Assembly (NCBI GenBank): GCA_017616775.1
Contig: JAFZXM010000059.1
Location: 1 to 64,000 of the forward strand
Source of the DNA: Bacteroidales bacterium
Lineage (GTDB): Bacteria; Bacteroidota; Bacteroidia; Bacteroidales; WCHB1-69
Direction: 5' to 3'
DNA: 64,000 nucleotides
Under the pieces are notes generated by a model that saw only the letters and a list, made by a program, of their open reading frames with translations, did no database searches and was not told the DNA's origin. Shown in pieces: positions 24,867-33,071 of this stretch (position 1 is its first letter; each line of letters opens with the position of its first letter). A program made the translations under genes and the position numbers.

Positions 24867-26597
24867 ATGAAAAATATATTCAAACACACTTTGTTATTGC
24901 TGCTGCTATCGGGATTGCAACATGCGCAAGCGCAAGATTCACATGCCATACCCAATTTCAGTTTTGAAAATTGGTCCACAGCCCCGGGAGACACCCTGTC
25001 TGCCATGGGCGGTTTTATTACCTTGCCGCTTTACAACGCCTATCAATATCCCGCTTCATGGGATTATATCACCTATCACATTAACAGAAGTGTCAACCTC
25101 GGATTTCAAACTATCAATGTAAACACCACCTTGCCCCTGCTGAAAGCCGCTTTCGAAACAGGCAATTCCGTGCCTGATGGCAACAAGGCCCTGTCGTTAC
25201 AAACCTTTCAGCTTTCCGATATCATACCGGCAAGCACTTACAATACGGTAAGCGGATATATCGACACTTTTTATACCAATATGATATTCCCTTCGGTGCT
25301 GACCACCGGAGCCATTGATGCAGACCATTTTCTCACTTTGTTTACCGATATGCTGGACAGTGTCAACACCTTTGAAGCCGACCAAGTGATAGCCGCATTC
25401 TCACAGCTGGATATGAATGACTATTTTTCAGGCGGTTTGGCTCTCAATGGTTTTGAACCCTCCAGACTGCACGGATATTACAAATACACCTCCGCCGTAA
25501 CCGGCAACGACAACGGGGGCATTATGCTTCTGGGCACACATTACAATACTGCTACCGGCATGAGGGAAGTGGTAGGAGGCGGATTTAACAGGAATTTTAC
25601 CGACACCAATTTTTATCAGCCGTTTGATGTCCTGTATTCCGCTTTGCCGTTTGCCGATTCCGTCAATACCGCACCTTTAGCCGACTCATTGATTATACTC
25701 ATCATTTCTTCGGCAAACAACAACCGCCAAACCGGCTCCGCATTTTATTTGGACAGCTTGATATTATATCACGATTCCATTCCTGAACCCGACACCTGCC
25801 ATGCCATACAAAATATGCATCTTGCCGCAAAAGATACATTCAACATCACAATAGCATGGACGGATACCTCCGCCTTATGCTGGCAAATGGAATACGGAGA
25901 GCACGGATATGTTTTGGGCAGCGACACCTGCCACATGCTCACCGATACCGTGGCCGTTCTTGCCCGGTTAAAGCCCTCCACCGTATATGACATCTATGTG
26001 CGGGCCGTTTGCAACGACACCCTGCTCAGCGACTGGAGTATGACAAGTGTCTGCACCGACGCCCTTACCGATACCTGCGGAGGAATTGTCAATATGCAAC
26101 ATACGGATATCACCCCCTGCTCCGCCACCATAACATGGCAATATTACGCCATGCCGCTATTTTGGCAAATGGAATACGGAGAGCACGGATATGTTTTGGG
26201 CAGCGACACCTGCCACATGCTCACCGATACCGTGACCGTTCTTGCCCGGTTAAAGCCCTCCACCGTATATGACATCTATGTGCGGGCCGTTTGCAACGAC
26301 ACCCTGTTCAGCGACTGGGTATATGACACTTTTACCACCATGGAAGATTCCGTGCTGACCAAAGAAACAGCCATGGAGCACTCCGTGCTTTATCCCAACC
26401 CGTTTCATGGAAAAATGGAAATACAAAATGCCGAGGTTCCTTATACCATAGAAATCTATACCCCTGACGGAAAATGTATTGAAACACATACCTGTTTTGA
26501 ACCCATAACGGAAATACATGTATCGGCAAAAGGAATATTGCTTATCAAACTCCTGACAAAACGCGGGGAAAAAATATTCAAAGCAATTAATCAATAA
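24867..26597 (+). CDS. Secreted protein with duplicated FN3-like modules and type IX secretion sorting tail
   Basis: The 576-residue protein has a signal peptide (MKNIFKHTLLLLLLSGLQ, then QAQ). Residues 24-300 form an N-terminal domain of a type often seen in Bacteroidota extracellular proteins (carbohydrate-binding-like start IPNFSFENWS). Two fibronectin type III-like modules with the CWQMEYGEHGY and STVYDIYVRAVCND pattern follow at about 308-390 and 400-492. The C-terminal 75 residues (VLYPNPFHGKMEIQN, then IYTPDGK and IKLLTKRGEKIFKAI) match a type A T9SS sorting domain, implying export and surface attachment through PorU/PorV. Two 156-bp internal segments are almost identical. Function beyond that is unknown. 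Confidence 0.85.
   Translation: MKNIFKHTLLLLLLSGLQHAQAQDSHAIPNFSFENWSTAPGDTLSAMGGFITLPLYNAYQYPASWDYITYHINRSVNLGFQTINVNTTLPLLKAAFETGNSVPDGNKALSLQTFQLSDIIPASTYNTVSGYIDTFYTNMIFPSVLTTGAIDADHFLTLFTDMLDSVNTFEADQVIAAFSQLDMNDYFSGGLALNGFEPSRLHGYYKYTSAVTGNDNGGIMLLGTHYNTATGMREVVGGGFNRNFTDTNFYQPFDVLYSALPFADSVNTAPLADSLIILIISSANNNRQTGSAFYLDSLILYHDSIPEPDTCHAIQNMHLAAKDTFNITIAWTDTSALCWQMEYGEHGYVLGSDTCHMLTDTVAVLARLKPSTVYDIYVRAVCNDTLLSDWSMTSVCTDALTDTCGGIVNMQHTDITPCSATITWQYYAMPLFWQMEYGEHGYVLGSDTCHMLTDTVTVLARLKPSTVYDIYVRAVCNDTLFSDWVYDTFTTMEDSVLTKETAMEHSVLYPNPFHGKMEIQNAEVPYTIEIYTPDGKCIETHTCFEPITEIHVSAKGILLIKLLTKRGEKIFKAINQ
25881..26036 (+). repeat. Intragenic direct repeat, copy 1 (156 bp)
   Basis: This segment matches 26163-26318 at all but two positions by eye (a GCC/ACC codon and a CTC/TTC codon), with a period of 282 bp or 94 codons. 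Confidence 0.9.
26163..26318 (+). repeat. Intragenic direct repeat, copy 2 (156 bp)
   Basis: Near-identical partner of 25881-26036. Sequences flanking the repeats inside the two modules are much more diverged, so recent gene conversion or duplication of this part alone is likely. Confidence 0.9.
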
Positions 26598-26714
26598 AAT
26601 TGCACACACCAGGAAAATATGGTAAAAATTTCTGCCAATAATTTATAAATTTGACAGTTGAATCCGCTTTATAATTTTTTTTCTCAAAAGGAATATCATG
26701 TCAAATATTTTTAC

Positions 26715-26722
26715 TACTTTTG
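26715..26722 (+). promoter_or_regulatory. -7 promoter element of prs
   Basis: TACTTTTG fits TAnnTTTG, 32 bases before the prs start. Confidence 0.6.
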
Positions 26723-26754
26723 CGAAATAGAAATAAGTTTTAAAAAAGTCAGAT

Positions 26755-27717
26755 ATGCCTACTATAAAAATTGCCGCCGGCCGTTGTTCCCGGGAATTAG
26801 CAGCGAGAATAGCCCAAATATGTGGTCAAAAACTGGTTGATGTGGAAATCATGCAGTTCAGTGATGGTGAATTTCAGCCTTCATTTTCAGAAACATTGCG
26901 TGGATGTGAAGTATTTATTGTACAATCCACATTTCCTCCTGCAGAAAATTTAATGGAATTGCTATACATGGTAGATGCTGCCAAAAGAGCATCCGCACAT
27001 AAAATTGTAGCGGTTATGCCTTATTTCGGTTGCGCCCGTCAAGACAGAAAAGACAAGCCCCGTGTTCCCATAGGAGCCAAGTTGGTTGCCAATTTGCTTA
27101 CAGCAGCCGGTGTGGACAGAATCATCACCATGGATTTGCATGCCGATCAAATTCAAGGATTTTTTGATGTTCCGGTAGATCATTTATATGCTTCCCGCAT
27201 ATTTTTACCTTATTTGAAAAAGCGTAACTTTGAAAATCTTTGCATGGCCTCGCCCGATACGGGAGGCACCCGCAGAGCCGCCACCTATGCCAAATATCTG
27301 GAAGCCGATTTGGCCATCGGTTATAAACAACGCCCCCGTCCGAATGTAATAGGATCATTGCAAATAATAGGTGACGTGAAAGATAAAAATGTGGTGTTGG
27401 TGGACGATATTATCGATACCGCAGGCACTATCTGCAAAGCCGCCAATGCTATCAAAGAAATGGGTGCCAAATCGGTAAGAGCCATGTGCGTACACCCTGT
27501 ATTGTCGGGCAAAGCATATGAAAATTTGGAAAATTCGGCATTGGAAGAAATCATTACCACCGACAGTATTCCTTTAAAACAAAAATGCGATAAAATCACC
27601 GTCTTATCTGTTGACAAACTGTTTGCAACAGTAATTGACAGTGTGGTATCACACAAATCCATCAATTCGCTTTTCGATTTTGACCATTTTTTACATTTGG
27701 AAGACATCAGTTTGTAA
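26755..27717 (+). CDS. prs: Ribose-phosphate pyrophosphokinase (PRPP synthetase)
   Basis: The 320-residue enzyme makes PRPP from ribose-5-phosphate and ATP, feeding nucleotide, histidine and tryptophan synthesis as well as upp nearby. Motifs are DGEFQPSFSE, YFGCARQDRK (ATP-binding loop), DLHADQIQGFF with the metal/ATP ligands, and the PRPP-binding VVLVDDIIDTAGT at about 213-225. Length and order are normal. It has its own promoter box and a good terminator downstream. Confidence 0.97.
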   Translation: MPTIKIAAGRCSRELAARIAQICGQKLVDVEIMQFSDGEFQPSFSETLRGCEVFIVQSTFPPAENLMELLYMVDAAKRASAHKIVAVMPYFGCARQDRKDKPRVPIGAKLVANLLTAAGVDRIITMDLHADQIQGFFDVPVDHLYASRIFLPYLKKRNFENLCMASPDTGGTRRAATYAKYLEADLAIGYKQRPRPNVIGSLQIIGDVKDKNVVLVDDIIDTAGTICKAANAIKEMGAKSVRAMCVHPVLSGKAYENLENSALEEIITTDSIPLKQKCDKITVLSVDKLFATVIDSVVSHKSINSLFDFDHFLHLEDISL

Positions 27718-27737
27718 ATATATAAACCAACTTACAG

Positions 27738-27764
27738 GGCAACATGAAATATGTTGCCTTTTTT
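27738..27764 (+). terminator. Terminator after prs
   Basis: GGCAACAT (27738-27745) pairs with ATGTTGCC (27751-27758) around GAAAT and is followed by a run of six T. Confidence 0.85.
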
Positions 27765-27778
27765 AAATATTACAACGC

Positions 27779-28732
27779 ATGAAAATAGTAGCAGTGGAAC
27801 CCATAGGTATAGAACAATCCCTGGCAGAAGAAATAAAAGGGAAATACCAGAACATGGGTCATGAGTTTACATTACACACCGACAGACAAGAAGACGAAAA
27901 CGCATTGATAGAGCGCATGAAAGATGCAGATATCGCCATTGTTTCAAATATCAAACTCAGCAAAAATGTATTATCGGAATGTACTCATCTAAAAATGCTG
28001 GATATCGCTTTTACGGGAGTGGACCATGTGGATTTGGACTATTGCTGCAATCATAATATCACCGTATGCAACGCTTCGGGCTATGCCACCGAAGCCGTAA
28101 GCGAATTGGCCATAGGGCTCATGCTGGATGTATATCGCAATATTACGCCCTTGGATGCAAAAACCCGCCAAGGCGGCACCCGTAACAATTTTTTAGGAAA
28201 ACAATTGTCCGGCAAAACAGCAGGCATAGTGGGCACCGGTGCCATAGGATGCCGCACAGCACTATTGCTGCAACAATTCGGATGCAAAGTATATGCATGG
28301 AACCGCAGTCAAAAAAAAGAACTTTCCAATGCCGGTATTCAATATATCACACTGGACGAATTGCTGGGCATTTCAGATATTATTTCCCTACATGTGCCTC
28401 TTACTCCCGAAACCACCCACCTTATCAATAAAGAAAATTTATGCAAATGCAAGCCCTCTGCCATTCTTATCAATACCGCCAGAGGCAATGTGGTGGATTT
28501 ACAAGCCCTGGTCCTGGCTTTGGAAGCCAAAACCATCGCCGCTGCCGCTTTCGATGTTTTTGATATAGAACCGCCCCTCCCCAAAAACCATATTTTGTTT
28601 TCCGCCCCCAACCTATGGATTACTCCCCATATAGGTTATGCCACCAGAGAATCGTTTGACAAAAGAATAGAAATTGTATTTCAAAATATTGACGCCTATC
28701 TTAACGGTAAAGTTATCAACAACGTTATGTAG
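27779..28732 (+). CDS. D-isomer-specific 2-hydroxyacid dehydrogenase
   Basis: This 317-residue NAD-dependent enzyme of the D-2-hydroxyacid dehydrogenase family has the Rossmann motif GTGAIG (near residue 151), the catalytic arginine in INTARGNVVD, the glutamate in FDVFDIEPPLP and the histidine in TPHIGYATRES. The substrate could be glycerate, lactate, phosphoglycerate or another 2-oxoacid, and the sequence alone does not settle it. It begins 15 bases after the prs terminator and stands alone before the dcw cluster. The start at 27779 gives a normal N-terminal MKIVAVEPIGI. Confidence 0.9.
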   Translation: MKIVAVEPIGIEQSLAEEIKGKYQNMGHEFTLHTDRQEDENALIERMKDADIAIVSNIKLSKNVLSECTHLKMLDIAFTGVDHVDLDYCCNHNITVCNASGYATEAVSELAIGLMLDVYRNITPLDAKTRQGGTRNNFLGKQLSGKTAGIVGTGAIGCRTALLLQQFGCKVYAWNRSQKKELSNAGIQYITLDELLGISDIISLHVPLTPETTHLINKENLCKCKPSAILINTARGNVVDLQALVLALEAKTIAAAAFDVFDIEPPLPKNHILFSAPNLWITPHIGYATRESFDKRIEIVFQNIDAYLNGKVINNVM

Positions 28733-28789
28733 AAAATTTTTTATTTTTTACAACTAATTATCAATATTTTAACAGCATTATTAACAATA

Positions 28790-28822
28790 TTAACAAGTCG
28801 GCATCCCGCCGATTTTTGTTAA
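28790..28822 (+). terminator. Terminator after the hydroxyacid dehydrogenase
   Basis: TCGGC (28798-28802) pairs with GCCGA (28808-28812) around ATCCC and is followed by TTTTTG. The outer TTAACAA/TTGTTAA segments extend the pairing. Confidence 0.65.
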
Positions 28823-28865
28823 TAAATCTATGGTCTGTATGCATACATTGTGAATAAATATTTAG

Positions 28866-28873
28866 TATTTTTG
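28866..28873 (+). promoter_or_regulatory. Candidate promoter of the dcw cluster
   Basis: TATTTTTG fits TAnnTTTG. It would give an mraZ leader of about 215 bases. Confidence 0.5.
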
Positions 28874-29092
28874 CATGGTTAGTGTGATTAGATTTGCTTA
28901 TTGCATATCAATGATACATATTCAATCCGAACTAATCACCCTAATACGTTCTATTAGTTGTAATTATACTCACCCTTATATATCCGGGGCTAATCAAAAG
29001 AAGGCATAAATTTTATGTTTTTTTTTCAACACTGCGGGGAAAATATGGGAAAAATGATGTAATAAATGGGAAATTATAGGTAATATATATAT
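28874..29092 (+). other. Long mraZ leader with inverted repeats
   Basis: This 219-base stretch has no gene. GTGATTAG (28884-28891) is complementary to CTAATCAC (28932-28939), and AACTAAT (28930-28936) to ATTAGTT (28953-28959), so the leader can fold in alternative ways. The downstream part holds GGGA repeats described separately. Confidence 0.45.
29036..29071 (+). promoter_or_regulatory. Candidate MraZ-box direct repeats
   Basis: GGGGA (29036-29040), TGGGA (29046-29050) and TGGGA (29067-29071) are spaced by 10 and 21 bases, that is one and two helical turns. In other bacteria MraZ binds TGGGN direct repeats with a 10-bp period upstream of its own gene and represses the cluster. The site lies 21 bases before the start of mraZ. 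Confidence 0.5.
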
Positions 29093-29560
29093 ATGACGCT
29101 TAAGGGAACAGTAAAATTAGATGACAGAGGACGATTTGTTCTTCCTTCCGATATCTTTCGTGACATTAACACGAAAGCAGGCGGCCGCTATGTGCTTACC
29201 CGCAGCACCGACAAATGTATTACCCTGTATCCGGGCCATATATGGGATATAGTGAGCGAACGTTTGAATCGCATTAATGTTTTTGACCCTAAAAAAAGAG
29301 CGCTGGTCCGCTATTTTTTAGGCAATGCAACAGAAATTTCCCTTGACGGCAAAAACCGTATCCCCCTGCCCAAAGACCTGAAAAATTATGCCGGTATTGA
29401 CAAAGAATTACTGGTGATAAAGCTCAACCCGTTTATAGAACTTTGGGACCCTGAATGCTACAACAAGCAAATGGAAAACACCCTCAAATTCAGTTCTGAC
29501 GATATATCCGTAATTGCAAACGAAATTTTCAATGAAGGAAACGGATTTAACATACCATAA
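29093..29560 (+). CDS. mraZ: MraZ, transcriptional regulator of the dcw cluster
   Basis: The 155-residue protein has two SpoVT/AbrB-like halves, with GTVKLDDRGRFVLPSDIF at residues 4-21 and ISLDGKNRIPLPKDLKNY near 82-99. MraZ proteins form ring-shaped oligomers and bind direct repeats before their own gene. It is the usual first gene of the cell division and wall cluster. The 3' end overlaps the start of rsmH by 29 bases. Confidence 0.95.
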   Translation: MTLKGTVKLDDRGRFVLPSDIFRDINTKAGGRYVLTRSTDKCITLYPGHIWDIVSERLNRINVFDPKKRALVRYFLGNATEISLDGKNRIPLPKDLKNYAGIDKELLVIKLNPFIELWDPECYNKQMENTLKFSSDDISVIANEIFNEGNGFNIP

Positions 29561-30461
29561 AGCAGTTATGCTCCAAGAGAGCATACAGGGAATGAACATC
29601 CGGCCGGAAGGCACCTACGTGGATGCAACCTTTGGCGCCGGCGGTCATTCCGGTGCTATTTTGAATCGTTTGAACGAAAAAGGGCGCTTGTTCGCCTTTG
29701 ACCAGGATGCAGATGCATTGGCCAACTCCATAGATGATCCTCGTTTTGTATTGATAAACAGCAATTTTAAATTTATCAAAAATTATTTAAAAACTTATGG
29801 CGTCAGTCAGGTGGACGGTATTTTAGCCGATTTGGGCGTATCGTCCCACCAATTCGACAGCGAAGAAAGAGGCTTTTCCATCCGCGGCAACGGAGAACTG
29901 GACATGCGTATGAATACGCAAAAACAAATAAAAGCCTGCGATATTGTTAATACTTATTCTCCCGAAAAATTACAAAGCATATTCTCACTTTACGGAGAAA
30001 TAAGCAATGCCAAAAAATTGGCCGACACTATAGTGCAAGAACGTGAAAACAAATTGTTTCTGCACTCTTTGGATTTTCAACAACGCATAGCGCCCTGCAT
30101 TCCCCTGCATAAAGAATATAAATATTTGGCACAAGTATATCAAGCTCTCCGCATAGAAGTGAACAACGAATTGGAAGCTTTGGAAATGCTGCTGTTACAA
30201 AGCACGGATTTGATACGTGCCGGAGGCAGGCTTGTGGTAATATCCTATCATTCATTAGAAGACAGAATGGTAAAGAAATTCATGCGCAGCGGCAATATGG
30301 ACGATAAAATAGAAAAAGACTTTTACGGCAATATCTTATCGCCTTTTATACCGGTTAACCGCAAAGCCATCACCCCGGGCGAAAGCGAATTGAATGACAA
30401 CAATCGCTCTCGCAGCGCAAAATTGCGTATAGCAGAAAGGAGGCTGAATGGAACAAAATAA
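29532..30461 (+). CDS. rsmH: 16S rRNA (cytosine1402-N4)-methyltransferase RsmH
   Basis: The enzyme methylates N4 of C1402 in 16S rRNA using SAM. The SAM-binding motif VDATFGAGGHSGAIL, the segment ILADLGVSSHQFD, and the C-terminal NRSRSAKLRIAERR are all characteristic. The frame is open from 29514, but ATG 29532 (MKETDLTYHKAVMLQES, 309 residues) begins at the usual family start. It overlaps mraZ by 29 bases and ftsL by 14, so the three are a coupled unit. Confidence 0.96.
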   Translation: MKETDLTYHKAVMLQESIQGMNIRPEGTYVDATFGAGGHSGAILNRLNEKGRLFAFDQDADALANSIDDPRFVLINSNFKFIKNYLKTYGVSQVDGILADLGVSSHQFDSEERGFSIRGNGELDMRMNTQKQIKACDIVNTYSPEKLQSIFSLYGEISNAKKLADTIVQERENKLFLHSLDFQQRIAPCIPLHKEYKYLAQVYQALRIEVNNELEALEMLLLQSTDLIRAGGRLVVISYHSLEDRMVKKFMRSGNMDDKIEKDFYGNILSPFIPVNRKAITPGESELNDNNRSRSAKLRIAERRLNGTK

Positions 30462-30816
30462 ACAATCCCGCAAACAAACCGTAAAACGATATATCCGATA
30501 CGTTTTCAACGGAAAAATACTCAAAGATATCGCCTGGAAAGAAAATTTGGGCTTTATACTTTTTATCCTGGTGCTGGTGATTATAGTCATTAACAGGCAA
30601 CTCAGCTATATGGATAAAATAACAACCATAGAAAAACTCAACAAAGCCATTATGTTTAGCCGCGACAAGGCCATGGATATAAAAGAAGAGACTTTTAATT
30701 TGGGCTTAAACATAGAAAACTCTTTGCTTGAAAATGCCGAAACGGACAATTTTAACACCAGCGGTTATTTACCGTTTATTGTACCTAAAATAGAAGAGAA
30801 AGGAGACAGTAAATGA
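30448..30816 (+). CDS. ftsL: FtsL-like division protein
   Basis: This 122-residue bitopic membrane protein occupies the ftsL slot between rsmH and ftsI. It has a basic cytoplasmic N-terminus of about 38 residues, one membrane helix (about 41-58, LGFILFILVLVIIVINRQ), and a periplasmic helical part with YMDKITTIEKLNKA. FtsL is poorly conserved, so the call rests on position, topology and size. Its last four bases (ATGA) overlap the start of ftsI. Confidence 0.8.
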   Translation: MEQNKQSRKQTVKRYIRYVFNGKILKDIAWKENLGFILFILVLVIIVINRQLSYMDKITTIEKLNKAIMFSRDKAMDIKEETFNLGLNIENSLLENAETDNFNTSGYLPFIVPKIEEKGDSK

Positions 30817-33071
30817 ACCCGACCGACAACAAGACAGGAATGGTCCGCAATATATTTCGTTTTAAAGCACGGTTTATCTATATATTGTTCGTAATTATAG
30901 GGATAATTGCCATTATCCGCATGGTTACCATCAAAACCACCTTGGGCAAATATTATCGCGGAATGAATATTCCGGCCGACAGCAGTATCACCACCCGGCA
31001 CCGCACATTTTCGTTTGAATATTCTTATGAAAACGGAAAAAGAGGGAATATATGCTCCGAAGACGGCACTGTTTTGCTGACCGACATATATATTTATGAC
31101 CTTTATTGGTATCCTGCCAAGGTCTCCTTCAACGATTCCGCCCTTTTTATGCAAAAAGCGGACAGCCTGATACAAATTTTTTATAGTATCAACCCTCAAA
31201 ACTCCATAGAGTTTTACAATAAAAATATCAAAGAAAAATATTCGGACTTCCGCAAACGCTTGGCTGCCGCCAAAGAACAAGAAGCCAGCAAAGACAAAAA
31301 AGTAGCTGCCAAGGGAAGGGAAGAACGTTTAAAACTGAATGCCGAAAAAGTACAAATATTGGTCTCCAACATTAACAATCCCAACCGCTGGGTACGACAA
31401 CGGCAAATAGACGCCATCGATTCATTGTTTGCACAATGGCACGGAGACAAACGTTTTAGAGGAGGATGTCAAAAAGACAGCCGCTTTGTACGTCGCCAGC
31501 TGTCCGGCGGTTTTCCTTCATCGGTGTTAGGCAAAGTAAGCACCTGTATCAGCCGCACCGGTACAGACAGCATGGTGTTTAACAACGGCATAGAAGGATA
31601 TTACGATACCGTTTTGGCAGGAGAACAAATACCCAAACGCATATTAAAGGTAAACGGTAAAACCATACGATTGCGTGAAAACAGGAATATACAGCCCAAC
31701 AACGGAAAAAATATCATCACCACCATCAATACCGATATACAGCGTATCACCAAATCGGCATTGGAACACCAAATGTTGAAAGGAAACGTGGAAAGCGGCT
31801 GTGCAATAGTGATGGAAGTGGCTACAGGAGAAATTAAAGCCATAGTCAACCTTGACTATGACCAAGCCACAGGCAGCTATGTTGAACGCAACGACCATAG
31901 TGCCACCGAAAGTTTTGAACCCGGTTCCACATTTAAAGTCATCACCCTTATGGCAGCATTGGAAACAGGAAAAATAGACACGGGCGATATTGTAAAATGT
32001 GAAAAAGGGCAGTTTTCTTTGGCCCGCGCCTTTGAAATATCCGACAATGAGGGATTGTTTGAAGCCGCCCAAAGAAGCTACGGAAATATCTCCGCCTTCG
32101 GATTGGGCATAGAAAAAATGGGATTACAAAAAGATTTGGACATTGAAATGAAGCATGCCAAAAGACCCATGCTGCAAAGTTTAACCAAAACCAACAGAGA
32201 CTTTAAAAACATCACCCACGGCTATAGTGTCAGCATCCCTCCCATTTATATGCTGGCCTTTTACAATGCTATAGCCAACAACGGAGTTTATGTTAAACCC
32301 CGTTTGATCAAAGCCATAGTGGACCCCAACAAAGAACGTGACAACAAAATTATTATCGAACCCATTATTGTGAAACAACGCATTTGTTCCCAACGGACCA
32401 TCAACAGGGTAAAAGCATGTCTGGAAGGTGTGGTTACCCATGGAACCGCCCGCAGAATAAGAGACGAACACTATTTTATCCAACTCAAAGACACCAACGC
32501 CACAGCCCGCCCGCTTATTGCGGGCAAAACCGGCACCGCTTTCATTTATGATGAAAAAGCCAAAGGGTATTCAAAAAAGAAAAACTCTTCGTTTATAGGC
32601 TATTTCCCCGCAGAAGCACCCAAATACACCTGTCTGGTGCTCACCAGAGGAACCACCTTGGATGCAGGCTATATAGCCGCTCCCGTGTGCAAAGAAATTG
32701 CCGAAAAACTGATTACCAATTTAAATGAATTCGACATCACCAACAAACATTTGGCCAAACAATTACCTTCCTGCAAATTGGGCTATTGCAATGATTTGAT
32801 CACCATATACAAAGAATTCGGCATCAAAGCCCAATACAATCAACACGGAGATTACGTCACTATAGAAAACGCCGACAACAACAAAGTGATATTCAACGAT
32901 GCCCAAACAGGTAAAGACAAATATCCCAATCTTATAGGTGCTAATGCAAAAGACGCTGTATATATATTGGAAAAAAGGGGATTCCATACCATAGTAAAAG
33001 GAAGAGGTAAAGTAAGCAATATAAGTTTTAACGGCAAAACAGCCTGCATATATTTAAATAACAATATATGA
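30813..33071 (+). CDS. ftsI: Division-specific penicillin-binding protein (FtsI/PBP3)
   Basis: The 752-residue septal transpeptidase has a short cytoplasmic N-terminus, one membrane helix (about 22-40), a non-catalytic domain and a transpeptidase domain. The three active-site motifs are STFK (Ser372-Lys375), SDN (410-412) and KTGT (572-575). A PASTA-like module with YPNLIGANAKDAVYILEKRG lies near the C-terminus. A Lys/Glu/Ala-rich, probably helical insertion (about residues 145-185) interrupts the pedestal region. It overlaps ftsL by 4 bases and murE by 4 bases (ATGA). Confidence 0.95.
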   Translation: MNPTDNKTGMVRNIFRFKARFIYILFVIIGIIAIIRMVTIKTTLGKYYRGMNIPADSSITTRHRTFSFEYSYENGKRGNICSEDGTVLLTDIYIYDLYWYPAKVSFNDSALFMQKADSLIQIFYSINPQNSIEFYNKNIKEKYSDFRKRLAAAKEQEASKDKKVAAKGREERLKLNAEKVQILVSNINNPNRWVRQRQIDAIDSLFAQWHGDKRFRGGCQKDSRFVRRQLSGGFPSSVLGKVSTCISRTGTDSMVFNNGIEGYYDTVLAGEQIPKRILKVNGKTIRLRENRNIQPNNGKNIITTINTDIQRITKSALEHQMLKGNVESGCAIVMEVATGEIKAIVNLDYDQATGSYVERNDHSATESFEPGSTFKVITLMAALETGKIDTGDIVKCEKGQFSLARAFEISDNEGLFEAAQRSYGNISAFGLGIEKMGLQKDLDIEMKHAKRPMLQSLTKTNRDFKNITHGYSVSIPPIYMLAFYNAIANNGVYVKPRLIKAIVDPNKERDNKIIIEPIIVKQRICSQRTINRVKACLEGVVTHGTARRIRDEHYFIQLKDTNATARPLIAGKTGTAFIYDEKAKGYSKKKNSSFIGYFPAEAPKYTCLVLTRGTTLDAGYIAAPVCKEIAEKLITNLNEFDITNKHLAKQLPSCKLGYCNDLITIYKEFGIKAQYNQHGDYVTIENADNNKVIFNDAQTGKDKYPNLIGANAKDAVYILEKRGFHTIVKGRGKVSNISFNGKTACIYLNNNI

